From positions 248,001 through 312,000 of the forward strand of contig NZ_CP026949.1 of NCBI RefSeq assembly GCF_003065425.1: 64,000 nt of DNA, in the 5' to 3' direction. Made by a program: the position numbers and the translations under genes. The stretch is from Mycetocola zhujimingii. GTDB taxonomy: Bacteria > Actinomycetota > Actinomycetes > Actinomycetales > Microbacteriaceae. The notes under the pieces are model-generated. The model ran no database searches, was not told the origin of the DNA, and saw only the letters and a program-made list of their open reading frames with translations. This document shows positions 34,182 to 42,997 of the stretch, one piece after another. Numbering within the stretch: position 1 is the first letter of the stretch; every line of letters begins with the position of its first letter.

Positions 34182-34520
34182 CTATAACGGCCCGAACTCA
34201 ATAAAGTCCTGGACCGCTGTGTGCAACCACTCGTCCATCGACGGGTATTCCCTCATCACGTGGCGTCTCACCACTCCGTTGTCCCGCATGAGGTCGTAGT
34301 CGTCGATGAGTACGACGCGATGACCGTCCCAGCACGCGACGTCATCATTGTCGGTCCTCCTCGCGAAAGGCACGATTTCCCAGCCGGGGAAGACCTCCTC
34401 AATATGAGTGGCGCGGTGTTCCCACTTGTCTCCGAGGAGGAGGGCCCACGGATGTATCTCCGTGAGCTCGGCCTCGACCATGCGCTCGTACAGTTCGGGC
34501 AGCGCGGGACGTTGCGTCAT
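34182..34520 (-). CDS. Hypothetical protein next to a truncated glycohydrolase
   Basis: I do not recognise the family. The 112-residue product from ATG 34520 (MTQRPALPELYERMVE) is acidic, with 'WALLLGDKWEHRATHIEEVFPGWEIVPFARR' and a C-terminal 'PSMDEWLHTAVQDFIEFGPL'. The style recalls small SUKH/immunity-like or phage-type proteins, but this is only an impression. GAGGAG lies about 11 nt upstream. It uses the same frame as the downstream glycohydrolase remnant and its stop ends where the remnant begins. Confidence 0.6.
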   Translation of the reverse strand: MTQRPALPELYERMVEAELTEIHPWALLLGDKWEHRATHIEEVFPGWEIVPFARRTDNDDVACWDGHRVVLIDDYDLMRDNGVVRRHVMREYPSMDEWLHTAVQDFIEFGPL

Positions 34521-34717
34521 CGGGTGGTCATCTCCTCGTGCTGCTGAATCATCAGCCATCAGGGTGATGGCCGACCTCCAGTTAACAAGGTCTGACCGGC
34601 ATTTGCGGCCAACCATTCGGTGCGCCGGTTGCACGGTCGAGGGGGAAGTCTGCAGACTTACCGCATGGCGTCGTGCGGATCACCGTATCGGCGGGCTCTT
34701 CGAAGGATGTGGGCAGC

Positions 34718-35209
34718 ATGAACGACGACGACGAGGTTGACCTGCTCGTTGATGCCTGGGCTGCGCGCATTCCGGAGGTCGACTTCACTCCGCTTGACGT
34801 CATGTCGAGACTGCGCCGGGTAGCTCTCCGGCTCAACGAGCTTCGGGCAGACGCATTCCGCCGATCCGACCTGAGCAGCTGGGAGTTTGATGTTCTTGCC
34901 GCGCTTCGGCGCGCTGACCCTCCGCACGAAATGAGTCCAATGGCGCTGTCGCGAGCGACCATGATCGGCACTCCAGCGATGACCAACCGCCTCGAAAACC
35001 TCCACGAGCGCGGTTTGATCGTGCGTAAGCCCAATCCCAATGACGGCAGAAGCAACCTGGCGCGTTTGACGGACGACGGCACGGCGCGCGTCGATGCCGC
35101 GATGGTCGCGCTCGTGCGGCTCGAGGCCGACGAGCTCGAATTGCTCACGGGGGCGCAGCGCGCCCAACTGGCCAGTTTGCTCCGCCTTCTTGGTAGCCCA
35201 GCCTCCTGA
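34718..35209 (+). CDS. MarR family transcriptional regulator
   Basis: The 163-residue protein has a MarR winged helix: 'LSSWEFDVLAALRRA', 'MSPMALSRATMIGTPAMTNRLENLHERGLI' and the wing 'NPNDGRSNLARLTDDG'. ATG 34718 has GAAGGA about 10 nt upstream; a longer frame from 34673 is less likely. It converges on the CutC-ROK gene with a shared terminator. No target gene is evident. Confidence 0.9.
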   Translation: MNDDDEVDLLVDAWAARIPEVDFTPLDVMSRLRRVALRLNELRADAFRRSDLSSWEFDVLAALRRADPPHEMSPMALSRATMIGTPAMTNRLENLHERGLIVRKPNPNDGRSNLARLTDDGTARVDAAMVALVRLEADELELLTGAQRAQLASLLRLLGSPAS

Positions 35210-35232
35210 CCCGTTCCCCCCGAGTCAGGAGG
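35202..35232. terminator. Bidirectional hairpin terminator
   Basis: CCTCCTGAC and GTCAGGAGG form a 9-bp perfect stem with a 13-nt loop. It begins inside the MarR stop and lies 16 bp from the CutC-ROK stop. Confidence 0.7.
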
Positions 35233-35248
35233 TGCGCACAACCAGGGT

Positions 35249-37057
35249 TCAGCCGATGACGGGAACGTGCAAGTGCGTCTCCGTTAGGACATCCGCCCGT
35301 CTCCATGATGCAGGCGTCTCGCCCCGACCCGCCGCGCGGAATGCGAGAACCGCTGCTCCGATGCGAGCTCCTGAGGTGCCTAGTACCGACAGGCGGATCT
35401 CTGGAGCATCCCGCCAGGACAACGATTTCTGTAGCTCGGAACGCACCGGGTCGAGCAGGAGAGCTCCAGCGCGCGACACCCCTCCGGTGAGGACGATGAT
35501 CGCCGGGTCGACGAGCAAGGTCAGCGAGGCGAGTCCGAGAGCAAATGCGCGCACTCCCTCCGCCCACACGCGAGCAGCAACAGGGTCCGAGTCGAGTCGG
35601 CTGGAAATCGCAGCAGCATCGAGGCTGGGCTCGCCTCCGGCCGCGGCGTACCGGCGAGCAAGACCAGCACCTGAGAGATAGACCTCGAGGCAGCCCCGCT
35701 GGCCGCAGACACAAGCTTCACCGTCGGGAATGGCGGGGATGTGACCAAGTTCGCCCGCGGTCGTGATCGCCCCGACAACGGCGTGGCCACCACTGAGTAT
35801 GGATGCGGCGACGCCGGTCCCGATAGCGACGAGCACAGAATGACCGGCATCGGCTGATGCCCCGAACATGCTCTCGGCGAGTCCGCTCGAGCGGACGTCA
35901 TGGCCAATCTCGACAGGGACGCCGAGCCTGGCTGACAGGATCGGGCCGAGCGGAAGGTCGGTCCAGTCAAGTGACGACGCGAATCGCACGATTCCGTTGC
36001 TCGCATCGACCATTCCGGGCGTAGCCACTCCCACACCGATCACCGTGTGTCCGGCCCTCTGGGCGCGGTCTCGCAGGAACACCAAGAGCTCGACGATTCG
36101 TTCGAGCGATTCGGTGCCGGTGCTGCCAGCTCCAACCGAACGCGACGCGATGGTCCTGCCAGCGACGTCGACGATCGCTGCCTTGAGGTTTGTCCCACCC
36201 ACGTCCAGCGCAAGGACGACGGGCCTGTCGTCGCCGGCGGCAGCAGTGTCGCGAGAGACAGCGGCGGCGGACGCCACGCGGAAGCGGGCGTCGCCAGGTG
36301 AGCGGATGGTATCCAACTCGGTCAGGAATTCCGCGATGCTGGCCTGGTCGGTCCGTAACGTACCGTCGTTGCGGCTCGAGGGTATTTGCAGCCGCGCGTG
36401 CACTTCATGTGCACCGGTGGCGTCCAGAATCGCGCGAACGTTGTTCGCCCGTACCGACCCTGCAACGAGGATGCTCGGTCGCGGCACGGCGTGGTCGGCG
36501 GCTTCGGTGCCTGCGGCTGAGCGGCGCACGAGTTCCGCAAGAACCTGGACTCCGTCACGTGCTGTTCCCGGCCCGCCGGAGGTCAGAATCCTCTCGACCC
36601 CGAGAGCAGAGAGGGCGTCGTATGCCTCGAGCAGGTTCCTCGTTGCGTCGAACGCTTTGTGAAAGGTGATCGGTAGAGGGGCGGCAGCGGCGGCAAGGCG
36701 CTTCATCGCCGGGGCGTCGACCTCACCGGTCGGCGTCAGCGCACCGACGACAACTCCCACTGGAGTGCGCCCGTTCGCCGAAGCCTCAGTGATCGCCCGC
36801 AGGTCGTTGCACATCACGTCGATTTCTTGGGGGCTGTAGGAAAAATCCCCGCCCCGCGGACGCACGATGACCTGAACCCCGACGTGTTCGACCGTGTCGA
36901 ACACCGAGCGGATGAGGCCCATGCTCGGGGTCGTTCCCCCCTCCATGAGATTGGCGCAGAGTTCGATCCTGTCTGCACCGGCTCGATCAGCGGCGAGTGC
37001 GCCATCTAGGTCGTCGACACAGATCTCTGCCAGCGGTCGGGCGCCTGTTTCCCCCAC
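35249..37057 (-). CDS. CutC-ROK fusion protein
   Basis: The 602-residue protein joins two families. Residues 1 to ~240 are CutC-like, a TIM barrel with 'AEICVDDLDGALAADRAGADRIELCANLMEGGTTPS', 'VIVRPRGGDF' and 'ILTSGG'. Residues ~270 to 580 are a ROK sugar-kinase-type domain with the ATP loop LALDVGGTNLKAAIVD, catalytic-Asp segment EIGHDVRSSG and zinc ligands CVCGQRGCLE. CutC was named for copper homeostasis, but its enzymatic role is unsettled. The gene starts 2 bp after the asparaginase stop and is the last gene of the amino-acid ABC operon. The retained ROK motifs suggest a working kinase. Confidence 0.88.
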   Translation of the reverse strand: MGETGARPLAEICVDDLDGALAADRAGADRIELCANLMEGGTTPSMGLIRSVFDTVEHVGVQVIVRPRGGDFSYSPQEIDVMCNDLRAITEASANGRTPVGVVVGALTPTGEVDAPAMKRLAAAAAPLPITFHKAFDATRNLLEAYDALSALGVERILTSGGPGTARDGVQVLAELVRRSAAGTEAADHAVPRPSILVAGSVRANNVRAILDATGAHEVHARLQIPSSRNDGTLRTDQASIAEFLTELDTIRSPGDARFRVASAAAVSRDTAAAGDDRPVVLALDVGGTNLKAAIVDVAGRTIASRSVGAGSTGTESLERIVELLVFLRDRAQRAGHTVIGVGVATPGMVDASNGIVRFASSLDWTDLPLGPILSARLGVPVEIGHDVRSSGLAESMFGASADAGHSVLVAIGTGVAASILSGGHAVVGAITTAGELGHIPAIPDGEACVCGQRGCLEVYLSGAGLARRYAAAGGEPSLDAAAISSRLDSDPVAARVWAEGVRAFALGLASLTLLVDPAIIVLTGGVSRAGALLLDPVRSELQKSLSWRDAPEIRLSVLGTSGARIGAAVLAFRAAGRGETPASWRRADVLTETHLHVPVIG

Positions 37058-37059
37058 GA

Positions 37060-38064
37060 TTACCGAATCCCGGTGCGTGTCGCTGTAAGCCAGTCTTCGA
37101 CGTCTGCGCCGGGCACTATGGAGCCGACGGGGATGCCGCCACCAAGAATGGGCAGTTCGGTGAGAGACCCAGCGGCCGAGGTGTCGACACCAAGCGCACC
37201 GAGGATCCTGAGGGCGAGCAGCGTGGTCGCCCGTGGGCTTCCGTCAACGATTTTCATAGCGACAGCCTGCCCGCTCGCCGCAGCCATTCCGATCACGCCT
37301 TCAGCGCCGCCCTTAGCGAGCACGCCCGGGATGCGGCTCATGGTGTCGCTATTGGCGTGATTGTCTCCTCCGACGAAGAACGGGTGGGAACGCATAGCGT
37401 CGGCCACGCGGCGCTCGTTGGTTCCTTCCTCGGCCGCGACGAGTCCTCGGAATGCGCGGGCGAGTCCTTCGACCGTCGTGCTGAAGAGGGGCGCGCCGCA
37501 GCCGTCGACGGCGGTGTGGGCGACCTCGACCCCCGACATCCGCTGGACTGTCTCGAGGATAAGCCGCTGCAGGGGATGCGACGGCTCGAGGTAACTCGAC
37601 GTGTCCCATCCGTTGGTCACGCACGCAAGCAACATCGCCGCGTGCTTTCCGGAACAGTTCATTCGCACCCGCGAGCGTGTTTCACCATCGCGGATAAGGC
37701 GCTCCCTGGTCGGCTCGTCTTCGGGCCAGTCGACCGGGCAGCGCAGCGCTGATTCGTCGAGCTGTGCGCGAGAGAGGATGCTGCGAACAGCCTCCGCGTG
37801 AGCATCCTCTCCCGTGTGACTTCCTGCCGCGATTGCCAGCTCCTCATCGCTCAGGTCTGCTCCGGCAATGAGACATGCGAGCGCCTGTAACGGCTTTGTC
37901 GTCGACCGCGGCAGCACCTGTATTGAATCGTCACCAAGGTGTGCGGCGACGGTCCCGTTGGCGTCGAGGGCCACCAGCCAGCCAAAGTGGCGGCTTTCCG
38001 GGACCCCGGACCGCACGATGACGGCCAGTTCTGCGAGGTTGAATCCGGCGTTGGACAGTGTCAC
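37060..38064 (-). CDS. Asparaginase (L-asparaginase II family, PF06089-like)
   Basis: The 334-residue protein matches the actinobacterial/rhizobial asparaginase II family: 'STTKPLQALACL', 'AAGSHTGEDAHAEAVRSIL', 'NCSGKHAAMLLAC' and 'DGCGAPLFSTTVEGLARAF'. GTG 38064 has AAGGAG 5 nt upstream; a much longer open frame reaches 38832 but overlaps the permease gene. It would release ammonia from asparagine or a related amide in the cytoplasm. Its place between an amino-acid importer and a kinase-type protein hints that the true substrate may be a modified asparagine or glutamine. Confidence 0.9.
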   Translation of the reverse strand: MTLSNAGFNLAELAVIVRSGVPESRHFGWLVALDANGTVAAHLGDDSIQVLPRSTTKPLQALACLIAGADLSDEELAIAAGSHTGEDAHAEAVRSILSRAQLDESALRCPVDWPEDEPTRERLIRDGETRSRVRMNCSGKHAAMLLACVTNGWDTSSYLEPSHPLQRLILETVQRMSGVEVAHTAVDGCGAPLFSTTVEGLARAFRGLVAAEEGTNERRVADAMRSHPFFVGGDNHANSDTMSRIPGVLAKGGAEGVIGMAAASGQAVAMKIVDGSPRATTLLALRILGALGVDTSAAGSLTELPILGGGIPVGSIVPGADVEDWLTATRTGIR

Positions 38065-38123
38065 GGGTGCTCCTTCGTCGCGGCGAGCGACAATCGGTTG
38101 GTGGTGAAAAGCGAGCGATTTGC

Positions 38124-39029
38124 TCAGTCGAGAATCGGCGTTCCGGCAAGCGGTGCCACAGCGGGAGCACCAGGCTTCGCGGGGCTTCGCTTCGTTGGGC
38201 TGGTGCGCAGCCGCGCCGCCAGTGCCGACAGCGCGCCATTGAACACCAGGTAAATCAGTGTGACGACAACGAAGGTCTGGATCAGCAACTGGTTGAATGA
38301 GGAGAGCACCTGGCCGCGATAGAGAAGCTCGGTGAACGCGACGATGTAGCCGAGCGACGTGTCCTTGACGAGGCTGACGAGTTGGGTGATTAGCGAAGGC
38401 GCGGCGAACCTCAGCGCCTGGGGAAGCACGATGAGTCGCGTGGTCTGCGCCTCGGACATTCCGAGACTCAGGCTTGCCTCGCGCTGGCCCCGTGACAAAC
38501 CGAGGATTCCGGCGCGAACGATCTCGGCGAAGGCCGCCGAATTCGCGATCGTGAGCGGAATGACGAGTTTCCAGATCAGCGGGAAGTTGAGTCCGAGCTG
38601 CGGCAGGCCGAACAGCATCAGGTAGATCAGAAGCAGAACGGGGATCGTGCGGGCGATTTCGATATAACCCGTGCACGCCCAGCGAATCAGCCGCACGTTG
38701 CTCAGCCGTCCGAGCGCGAGGAGCACACCGAGGAGTCCGCCAAGCACAGCTACCAGGGCGGCGGCCTGGATGGTGCCCCATAGCCCAACGAAGAGATACT
38801 GCCAGATGGGCCACTGCAAAAACGGCGTCCACTTGTCCGCGTCGAGCTGACCACGTGATCCGAACTGATAAAGCCCCGCGCCGACGGCCGCGAATAGCAG
38901 AACCGTGACGATCACAGACCAGAGTCGAATGGTGCGGCGCGTGCGTGGCCCCGGCTCGTCATACAGCGAGACCGTGTGCTGCGCCGGTCCCTTCCGGCGG
39001 GCCGGACGGATGCCTGTTGCGGCGCTCAT
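38124..39029 (-). CDS. Amino-acid ABC transporter permease
   Basis: The 301-residue protein has an N-terminal extension and five to six membrane segments. The EAA-type coupling motif is seen in 'AFAEIVRAGILGLSRGQREASLSLG'. It belongs to the His/Glu/Gln/Arg permease family. Its start overlaps the previous permease by 4 bp. With its partner permease, binding protein and ATPase it forms a polar amino-acid importer. Confidence 0.9.
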   Translation of the reverse strand: MSAATGIRPARRKGPAQHTVSLYDEPGPRTRRTIRLWSVIVTVLLFAAVGAGLYQFGSRGQLDADKWTPFLQWPIWQYLFVGLWGTIQAAALVAVLGGLLGVLLALGRLSNVRLIRWACTGYIEIARTIPVLLLIYLMLFGLPQLGLNFPLIWKLVIPLTIANSAAFAEIVRAGILGLSRGQREASLSLGMSEAQTTRLIVLPQALRFAAPSLITQLVSLVKDTSLGYIVAFTELLYRGQVLSSFNQLLIQTFVVVTLIYLVFNGALSALAARLRTSPTKRSPAKPGAPAVAPLAGTPILD

Positions 39030-39670
39030 CGGAGAATCGCCACCTTTCGCTCGATGCGGCCGGCACTGAGGCCGATCACGAGAGCCAGGAGCATGTACGC
39101 CAACCCGGCCGCAGTGAAGATGAGAATCGGCTGCGCTTCGATGAGGTTGAGCTTGTTCGCGGCGGCAGTGAGTTCGACGACGCCAACCGCGGCCGCAAGA
39201 GCCGTGTTCATGGTGAGCGCTATCATCACGTTTCCGATCGGCTGGACGGCAGCACGCAGCGATTGCGGAATGACAATGAGGCGCAGCGTCTGGACGAGGG
39301 TGAATCCGAGCGCGCGACTCGCCTCGATCTGCCCGTTGCCGACGGTGTTGACGCCACTCCGGATCGCCTCGGCCACGTAGGCGGCCTCATAGAGGATCAG
39401 GACGATGACCGCTGTGGGCCCCAGCGGGAGCAGGATGCCGGCGTCGGGAAGTGCGAAGACCGCAAGCACGAGCAAGACAAGTAGTGGAACGTTCACAAAA
39501 AACTGAACGTAGGCGAACGCCGCCCCGCGCAGCACGGGGATCGGGCTGATTCGGGCGGCGACAATGAGCGTGCCTAACAGTAGTGAGCCGATCCCGGCGA
39601 CGAGCGCCATCAGGATGGTCGTTCCGAGCGCGGACAGCAATGGTCCTGCGCTATCGACGAAGATCTCCAT
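39026..39670 (-). CDS. Amino-acid ABC transporter permease
   Basis: The 214-residue protein is a compact His/Glu/Gln/Arg-type permease with about five membrane segments and the EAA motif 'EAAYVAEAIRSGVNTVGNGQIEASRALG'. The length is typical. It overlaps the next permease by 4 bp; the two should form the membrane heterodimer. Confidence 0.9.
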   Translation of the reverse strand: MEIFVDSAGPLLSALGTTILMALVAGIGSLLLGTLIVAARISPIPVLRGAAFAYVQFFVNVPLLVLLVLAVFALPDAGILLPLGPTAVIVLILYEAAYVAEAIRSGVNTVGNGQIEASRALGFTLVQTLRLIVIPQSLRAAVQPIGNVMIALTMNTALAAAVGVVELTAAANKLNLIEAQPILIFTAAGLAYMLLALVIGLSAGRIERKVAILR

Positions 39671-39757
39671 TATTTCCTTATGACGGGGGTGCGAGCGCGT
39701 CCGCTCGCGGACGCCCAGAGCCGGTTGCCGTGAGTGGACACGGCAACCGGCAGACCG

Positions 39758-40744
39758 TTAAGAGCCCGGAACGGAACCGATTTCGGGGGCCTCAGGGGTC
39801 TCGGACTCAACAGCGGCGCCGAGCGTCGCGTCCCAGACCTTTGCCCAGGTGCCGTCTTCCTGAATCTTGATCAGCCACTCGTTGATGAAGGTCTTGAAGT
39901 CCTCATCGTCGTGCTTGAGCCCGATGCCGTAAGCCTCGGTTGTGAAGGGCTGGCCCACGACCTTGACCGACGGGTCGGATGCCGCGTTCGACGCGAGCAG
40001 AGTGAAGTCCTGCACGTACGCGTCGCCCCGGCCCTGCTTGAGTGCCTTCATCGCCTGCGGGTCGGTTGAGAAGCTCACAAGGGTCGCGGTGGGCTGCTCA
40101 GCGGGCACGGCGGTGACGGCGGGGGTGTTTGCTCCAACGATGACCTTCTTGTTAGCGAGGTCTTCGATTCCCTTGATGTCGTCATTGTCGGCCTTGACCG
40201 CAACGGCGAGGCCTGACTCGAGGTATGGGCCGGCGAAGGAGACCTGTTCAGCGCGCTCCTCGGTGATCGTATAGGTGTTGAAGACCACGTCCACGGTGCC
40301 GTTTTGCAGGAGGGCTTCACGGGTCTCGGACGCCGGCGGAATGATCTCGACGTTCGGTTCACCCAGGATATAGATCGCGAGCAGTTTGGCGAGGTCCGCG
40401 TCAAAGCCCTCGACGTTCTCGGGGTTCGAAGGGTCCTGCTGAGAGAGCAGCGGAGCGTCGAGCGCTTCACCGACAATCAGCTTTCCGCGCTCCTTGATCT
40501 TTGCCATCGTGGAGTCGGGAAGGATGTCTGCTGCTTCCGCCACGACGGCGTTCTTGTAGACCTCGGTGAGCGACGACTCCTTTGAGGTGTCTGGCTCGGC
40601 ACCGGGAACCGCTGCGTCGGAGCCGGAGCCGGAGCAGGCGGAGAGGCCAAGCATGGCCGTAAGAGCGACGGCGGCGAGGGGGAGCGCCCGGCGGAAGGGG
40701 GATTGTGAAGTGCGCAAGTTAGTACCTTTCATCGTTGAATTCAT
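39758..40744 (-). CDS. Amino-acid ABC transporter substrate-binding lipoprotein
   Basis: The 328-residue protein has a lipoprotein signal ending in the lipobox L-S-A-C (Cys about residue 37) and a family 3 solute-binding domain: 'IKERGKLIVGEALDAPLLS', 'GFDADLAKLLA' and 'DVVFNTYTITEERAEQVSFAGPY'. This group binds glutamate, aspartate, glutamine or opine-like ligands. ATG 40744 starts 9 bp after the ATPase stop; ATG 40732 is an alternative, and neither shows a strong ribosome site. It delivers the ligand to the two permeases downstream. Confidence 0.92.
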   Translation of the reverse strand: MNSTMKGTNLRTSQSPFRRALPLAAVALTAMLGLSACSGSGSDAAVPGAEPDTSKESSLTEVYKNAVVAEAADILPDSTMAKIKERGKLIVGEALDAPLLSQQDPSNPENVEGFDADLAKLLAIYILGEPNVEIIPPASETREALLQNGTVDVVFNTYTITEERAEQVSFAGPYLESGLAVAVKADNDDIKGIEDLANKKVIVGANTPAVTAVPAEQPTATLVSFSTDPQAMKALKQGRGDAYVQDFTLLASNAASDPSVKVVGQPFTTEAYGIGLKHDDEDFKTFINEWLIKIQEDGTWAKVWDATLGAAVESETPEAPEIGSVPGS

Positions 40745-40753
40745 GAGAGACGA

Positions 40754-41515
40754 TCAATGGGCCAGGATCTTGGAGAGGAACGCTTGAGCGCGCTCGCTTT
40801 GCGGGTTGTCGAAGAACTCGGCAGGCGAGTTCTCCTCGACGATGCGCCCGGCGTCCATGAAAATGACGCGGTCGGCAGCGCGACGGGCGAACCCCATTTC
40901 GTGGGTGACGACGACCATCGTCATTCCCTCCTTTGCGAGCGAGATCATGACGTCGAGTACTTCGTTGACCATTTCAGGGTCGAGTGCCGAAGTCGGCTCG
41001 TCGAACAGGAGCACTTTGGGGCGCATGGCGAGCGCGCGGGCGATGGCTGCTCGCTGCTGCTGCCCACCGGAGAGTTGGGCAGGGAAACTATCGGCTTTGT
41101 CAGCAATACCGACACGGTCGAGGAGTTCGAGGGCGTGGGTCATTGCATCGCGCTTTGAGATGCCGCGAACCTTCATGGGAGCGAGCGCGACGTTGTCGAG
41201 GATCGTTCGGTGAGCGAAGAGATTGAACGACTGGAATACCATGCCGACATCGGCGCGCAGCCTGGCGAGGTCTTTGCCCTCCTGGGGCAACTCGGAGCCG
41301 TCTACGAGAATCTCGCCGGAGGTGACCGTCTCCAGTCGGTTGATGCACCGGCAGAGCGTCGACTTGCCGGAGCCAGATGGGCCGACGACCACAACGACTT
41401 CCTGCGTGGCGACCGTGAGATTGACGTCTTTGAGCACGTGGTGCTCGCCGAAGTGCTTCTGCACGTCACGCATAACGACCATGTCGGTCGCCGTGGTGCC
41501 GTTCCGCTGAGCCAT
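40754..41515 (-). CDS. Amino-acid ABC transporter ATP-binding protein (GlnQ type)
   Basis: The 253-residue ATPase has Walker [10 protein letters not shown], signature [15 protein letters not shown] and Walker [15 protein letters not shown], all canonical for the polar amino-acid uptake subfamily. It is the first gene of the six-gene leftward operon and lies beside the promoter shared with the ROK repressor. Confidence 0.95.
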   Translation of the reverse strand: MAQRNGTTATDMVVMRDVQKHFGEHHVLKDVNLTVATQEVVVVVGPSGSGKSTLCRCINRLETVTSGEILVDGSELPQEGKDLARLRADVGMVFQSFNLFAHRTILDNVALAPMKVRGISKRDAMTHALELLDRVGIADKADSFPAQLSGGQQQRAAIARALAMRPKVLLFDEPTSALDPEMVNEVLDVMISLAKEGMTMVVVTHEMGFARRAADRVIFMDAGRIVEENSPAEFFDNPQSERAQAFLSKILAH

Positions 41516-41592
41516 GAGCCGCCTTACATTTCGTGGTGCGGCCGGGCCGCGTTGCCATCCGGGTCAATGCGCTCCGGGAAGCGGGATCAACC

Positions 41593-41608
41593 TAACAACA
41601 GATTGTTA
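41593..41608. promoter_or_regulatory. Palindrome TAACAA-CAGA-TTGTTA, candidate ROK operator
   Basis: A perfect 6-bp inverted repeat with a 4-nt spacer lies in the AT-rich 165-bp gap between the ABC operon (start 41515) and the ROK repressor (start 41681). It is well placed to control both divergent promoters. Confidence 0.55.
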
Positions 41609-41680
41609 CACGTATATTTCGATCAACTTTGTGCAAGACTGGATTAACTTATTCGATTCAGGTCAGCGATAGAGGTGGTG

Positions 41681-42868
41681 ATGGTGACCGAGTTGCCACG
41701 TTTGCCGCAGCCGTATTCGCCACAGAGCGTCGAGATTCTCGCCGCTCTCCGTTCCGGCCGGGCAAATTCGCGGGCTGCGCTCGCGAAGATGACCGGTCTG
41801 TCGCCATCGACTGTTGCGGCGCGCGTCGATGCGCTCATCGGCCGGGGCCATATCGTTGAGACCGGTCCGGGTGAGTCCCGAGGGGGCCGCCGGCCGCGTC
41901 ACCTTGAAATTCGCGGCAATGCTGGCTTAGTTGGCTGCGTCGACCTCGGCGTCGACCGGGCGTCGTTCGGGCTCGTTGATTTCGCCGGGACGCTTCTCGC
42001 TGAGCAACACATGTCGCTCGACATCGCGGCCGGACCGCACGAGGTGCTCGCCCTCGCCGCGACAACCCTCAGCAAGATGGTCGTTGATGCGGATGCGCCC
42101 GTAACCACGCGTCTTTGCGGGATCTCGGTCGGTGTGCCGGGCCCCGTCTCCTCAGCGTCGAACCAGGTCATCTCTCCATCGCGCATGCCCGGGTGGAACG
42201 GCGTGACCGTCGCCGAGGTCATGAAGCAATTCGTTTCGGTTCCCGTGATCGTCAATAACGACGCCAACCTCATGGCGGTCGGGGAACTGCTCGACGTCGA
42301 CGGTGACGTTTATGACAACCAGGTGCTCATCAAAGTGGGTTCGGGAATCGGTTGTGGCATCATCTCCGGGGGTGCCCTGTACACCGGAAGCAACGGTTGG
42401 GCCGGAGACATCAGCCACGTGTCAGTGCCCGGTGCGGCTCCCGTGCCCTGCTCGTGCGGTCGTACCGGATGTCTCGATGCACTGGCATCCGGCAACGCGC
42501 TCGTGAAGGAGATGCGGGTAGCGGGGACAGACGTGCAGTCGGTTGAAGCGATGATTGAGCTCGCCCAGGACGCGCATCCGACGGCGACGGGGTTGCTGCG
42601 AAACGCCGGTGTCATGACGGGAGGCGTGCTCGCGACGATCGTCAACTTCTTCAACCCAGACCGCCTCGTCCTCGGCGGTGTGCTTGCCAATTCCTCGGTG
42701 TTCGTCGCGGGCGTTCGTGCCACCCTCTATGCCGACTGCCTCCCCATGGTGACCGAACAGCTCTCTGTGGATGTGGCCCGCTACCCCGCGACGGCCGGCC
42801 TGCGCGGGGCCGGCCGGGTATTCCTCGACCGGATGTTCTCTGCCGAGGGCATCCGAACCCCCGCGTAG
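41681..42868 (+). CDS. ROK family transcriptional repressor
   Basis: The 395-residue protein has an N-terminal winged helix ('EILAALRSGRANSRAALAKMTGLSPSTVAARVDALI', about residues 17-52) and a ROK domain. The ATP loop is degenerate (DLGVDRASFGLVD in place of D-x-G-G-T), while VNNDANLMAVGE and the zinc-binding CSCGRTGCLDALASG are kept. This is the NagC/Mlc/XylR-like regulator pattern. AGAGG lies 5 nt upstream of ATG 41681; GTG 41684 is also possible. It diverges from the ABC-asparaginase-CutC-ROK operon and is its likely regulator, probably sensing a sugar or sugar phosphate. Confidence 0.9.
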   Translation: MVTELPRLPQPYSPQSVEILAALRSGRANSRAALAKMTGLSPSTVAARVDALIGRGHIVETGPGESRGGRRPRHLEIRGNAGLVGCVDLGVDRASFGLVDFAGTLLAEQHMSLDIAAGPHEVLALAATTLSKMVVDADAPVTTRLCGISVGVPGPVSSASNQVISPSRMPGWNGVTVAEVMKQFVSVPVIVNNDANLMAVGELLDVDGDVYDNQVLIKVGSGIGCGIISGGALYTGSNGWAGDISHVSVPGAAPVPCSCGRTGCLDALASGNALVKEMRVAGTDVQSVEAMIELAQDAHPTATGLLRNAGVMTGGVLATIVNFFNPDRLVLGGVLANSSVFVAGVRATLYADCLPMVTEQLSVDVARYPATAGLRGAGRVFLDRMFSAEGIRTPA

Positions 42869-42997
42869 TCGCGCCGGGCACCTCGCGTTCTCGTGGTCGT
42901 GGCGTCCGCTCTGGAACCCTGCGACCCCACCCGCGTAGGCTGGTTCTGACTCCACGGTGCGGCGCACCGATTGCCGGCCTCGAACGAAAGCAGAACC

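Noticed and set aside
38065-38832. A 250-codon N-terminal extension of the asparaginase
   Set aside because: It overlaps the permease gene antisense-free frame and lacks asparaginase homology; GTG 38064 has a good ribosome site.
42869-42997. A manganese riboswitch (yybP-ykoY) before the TerC gene
   Set aside because: The gap is only 129 bp and I could not see the conserved helix elements.
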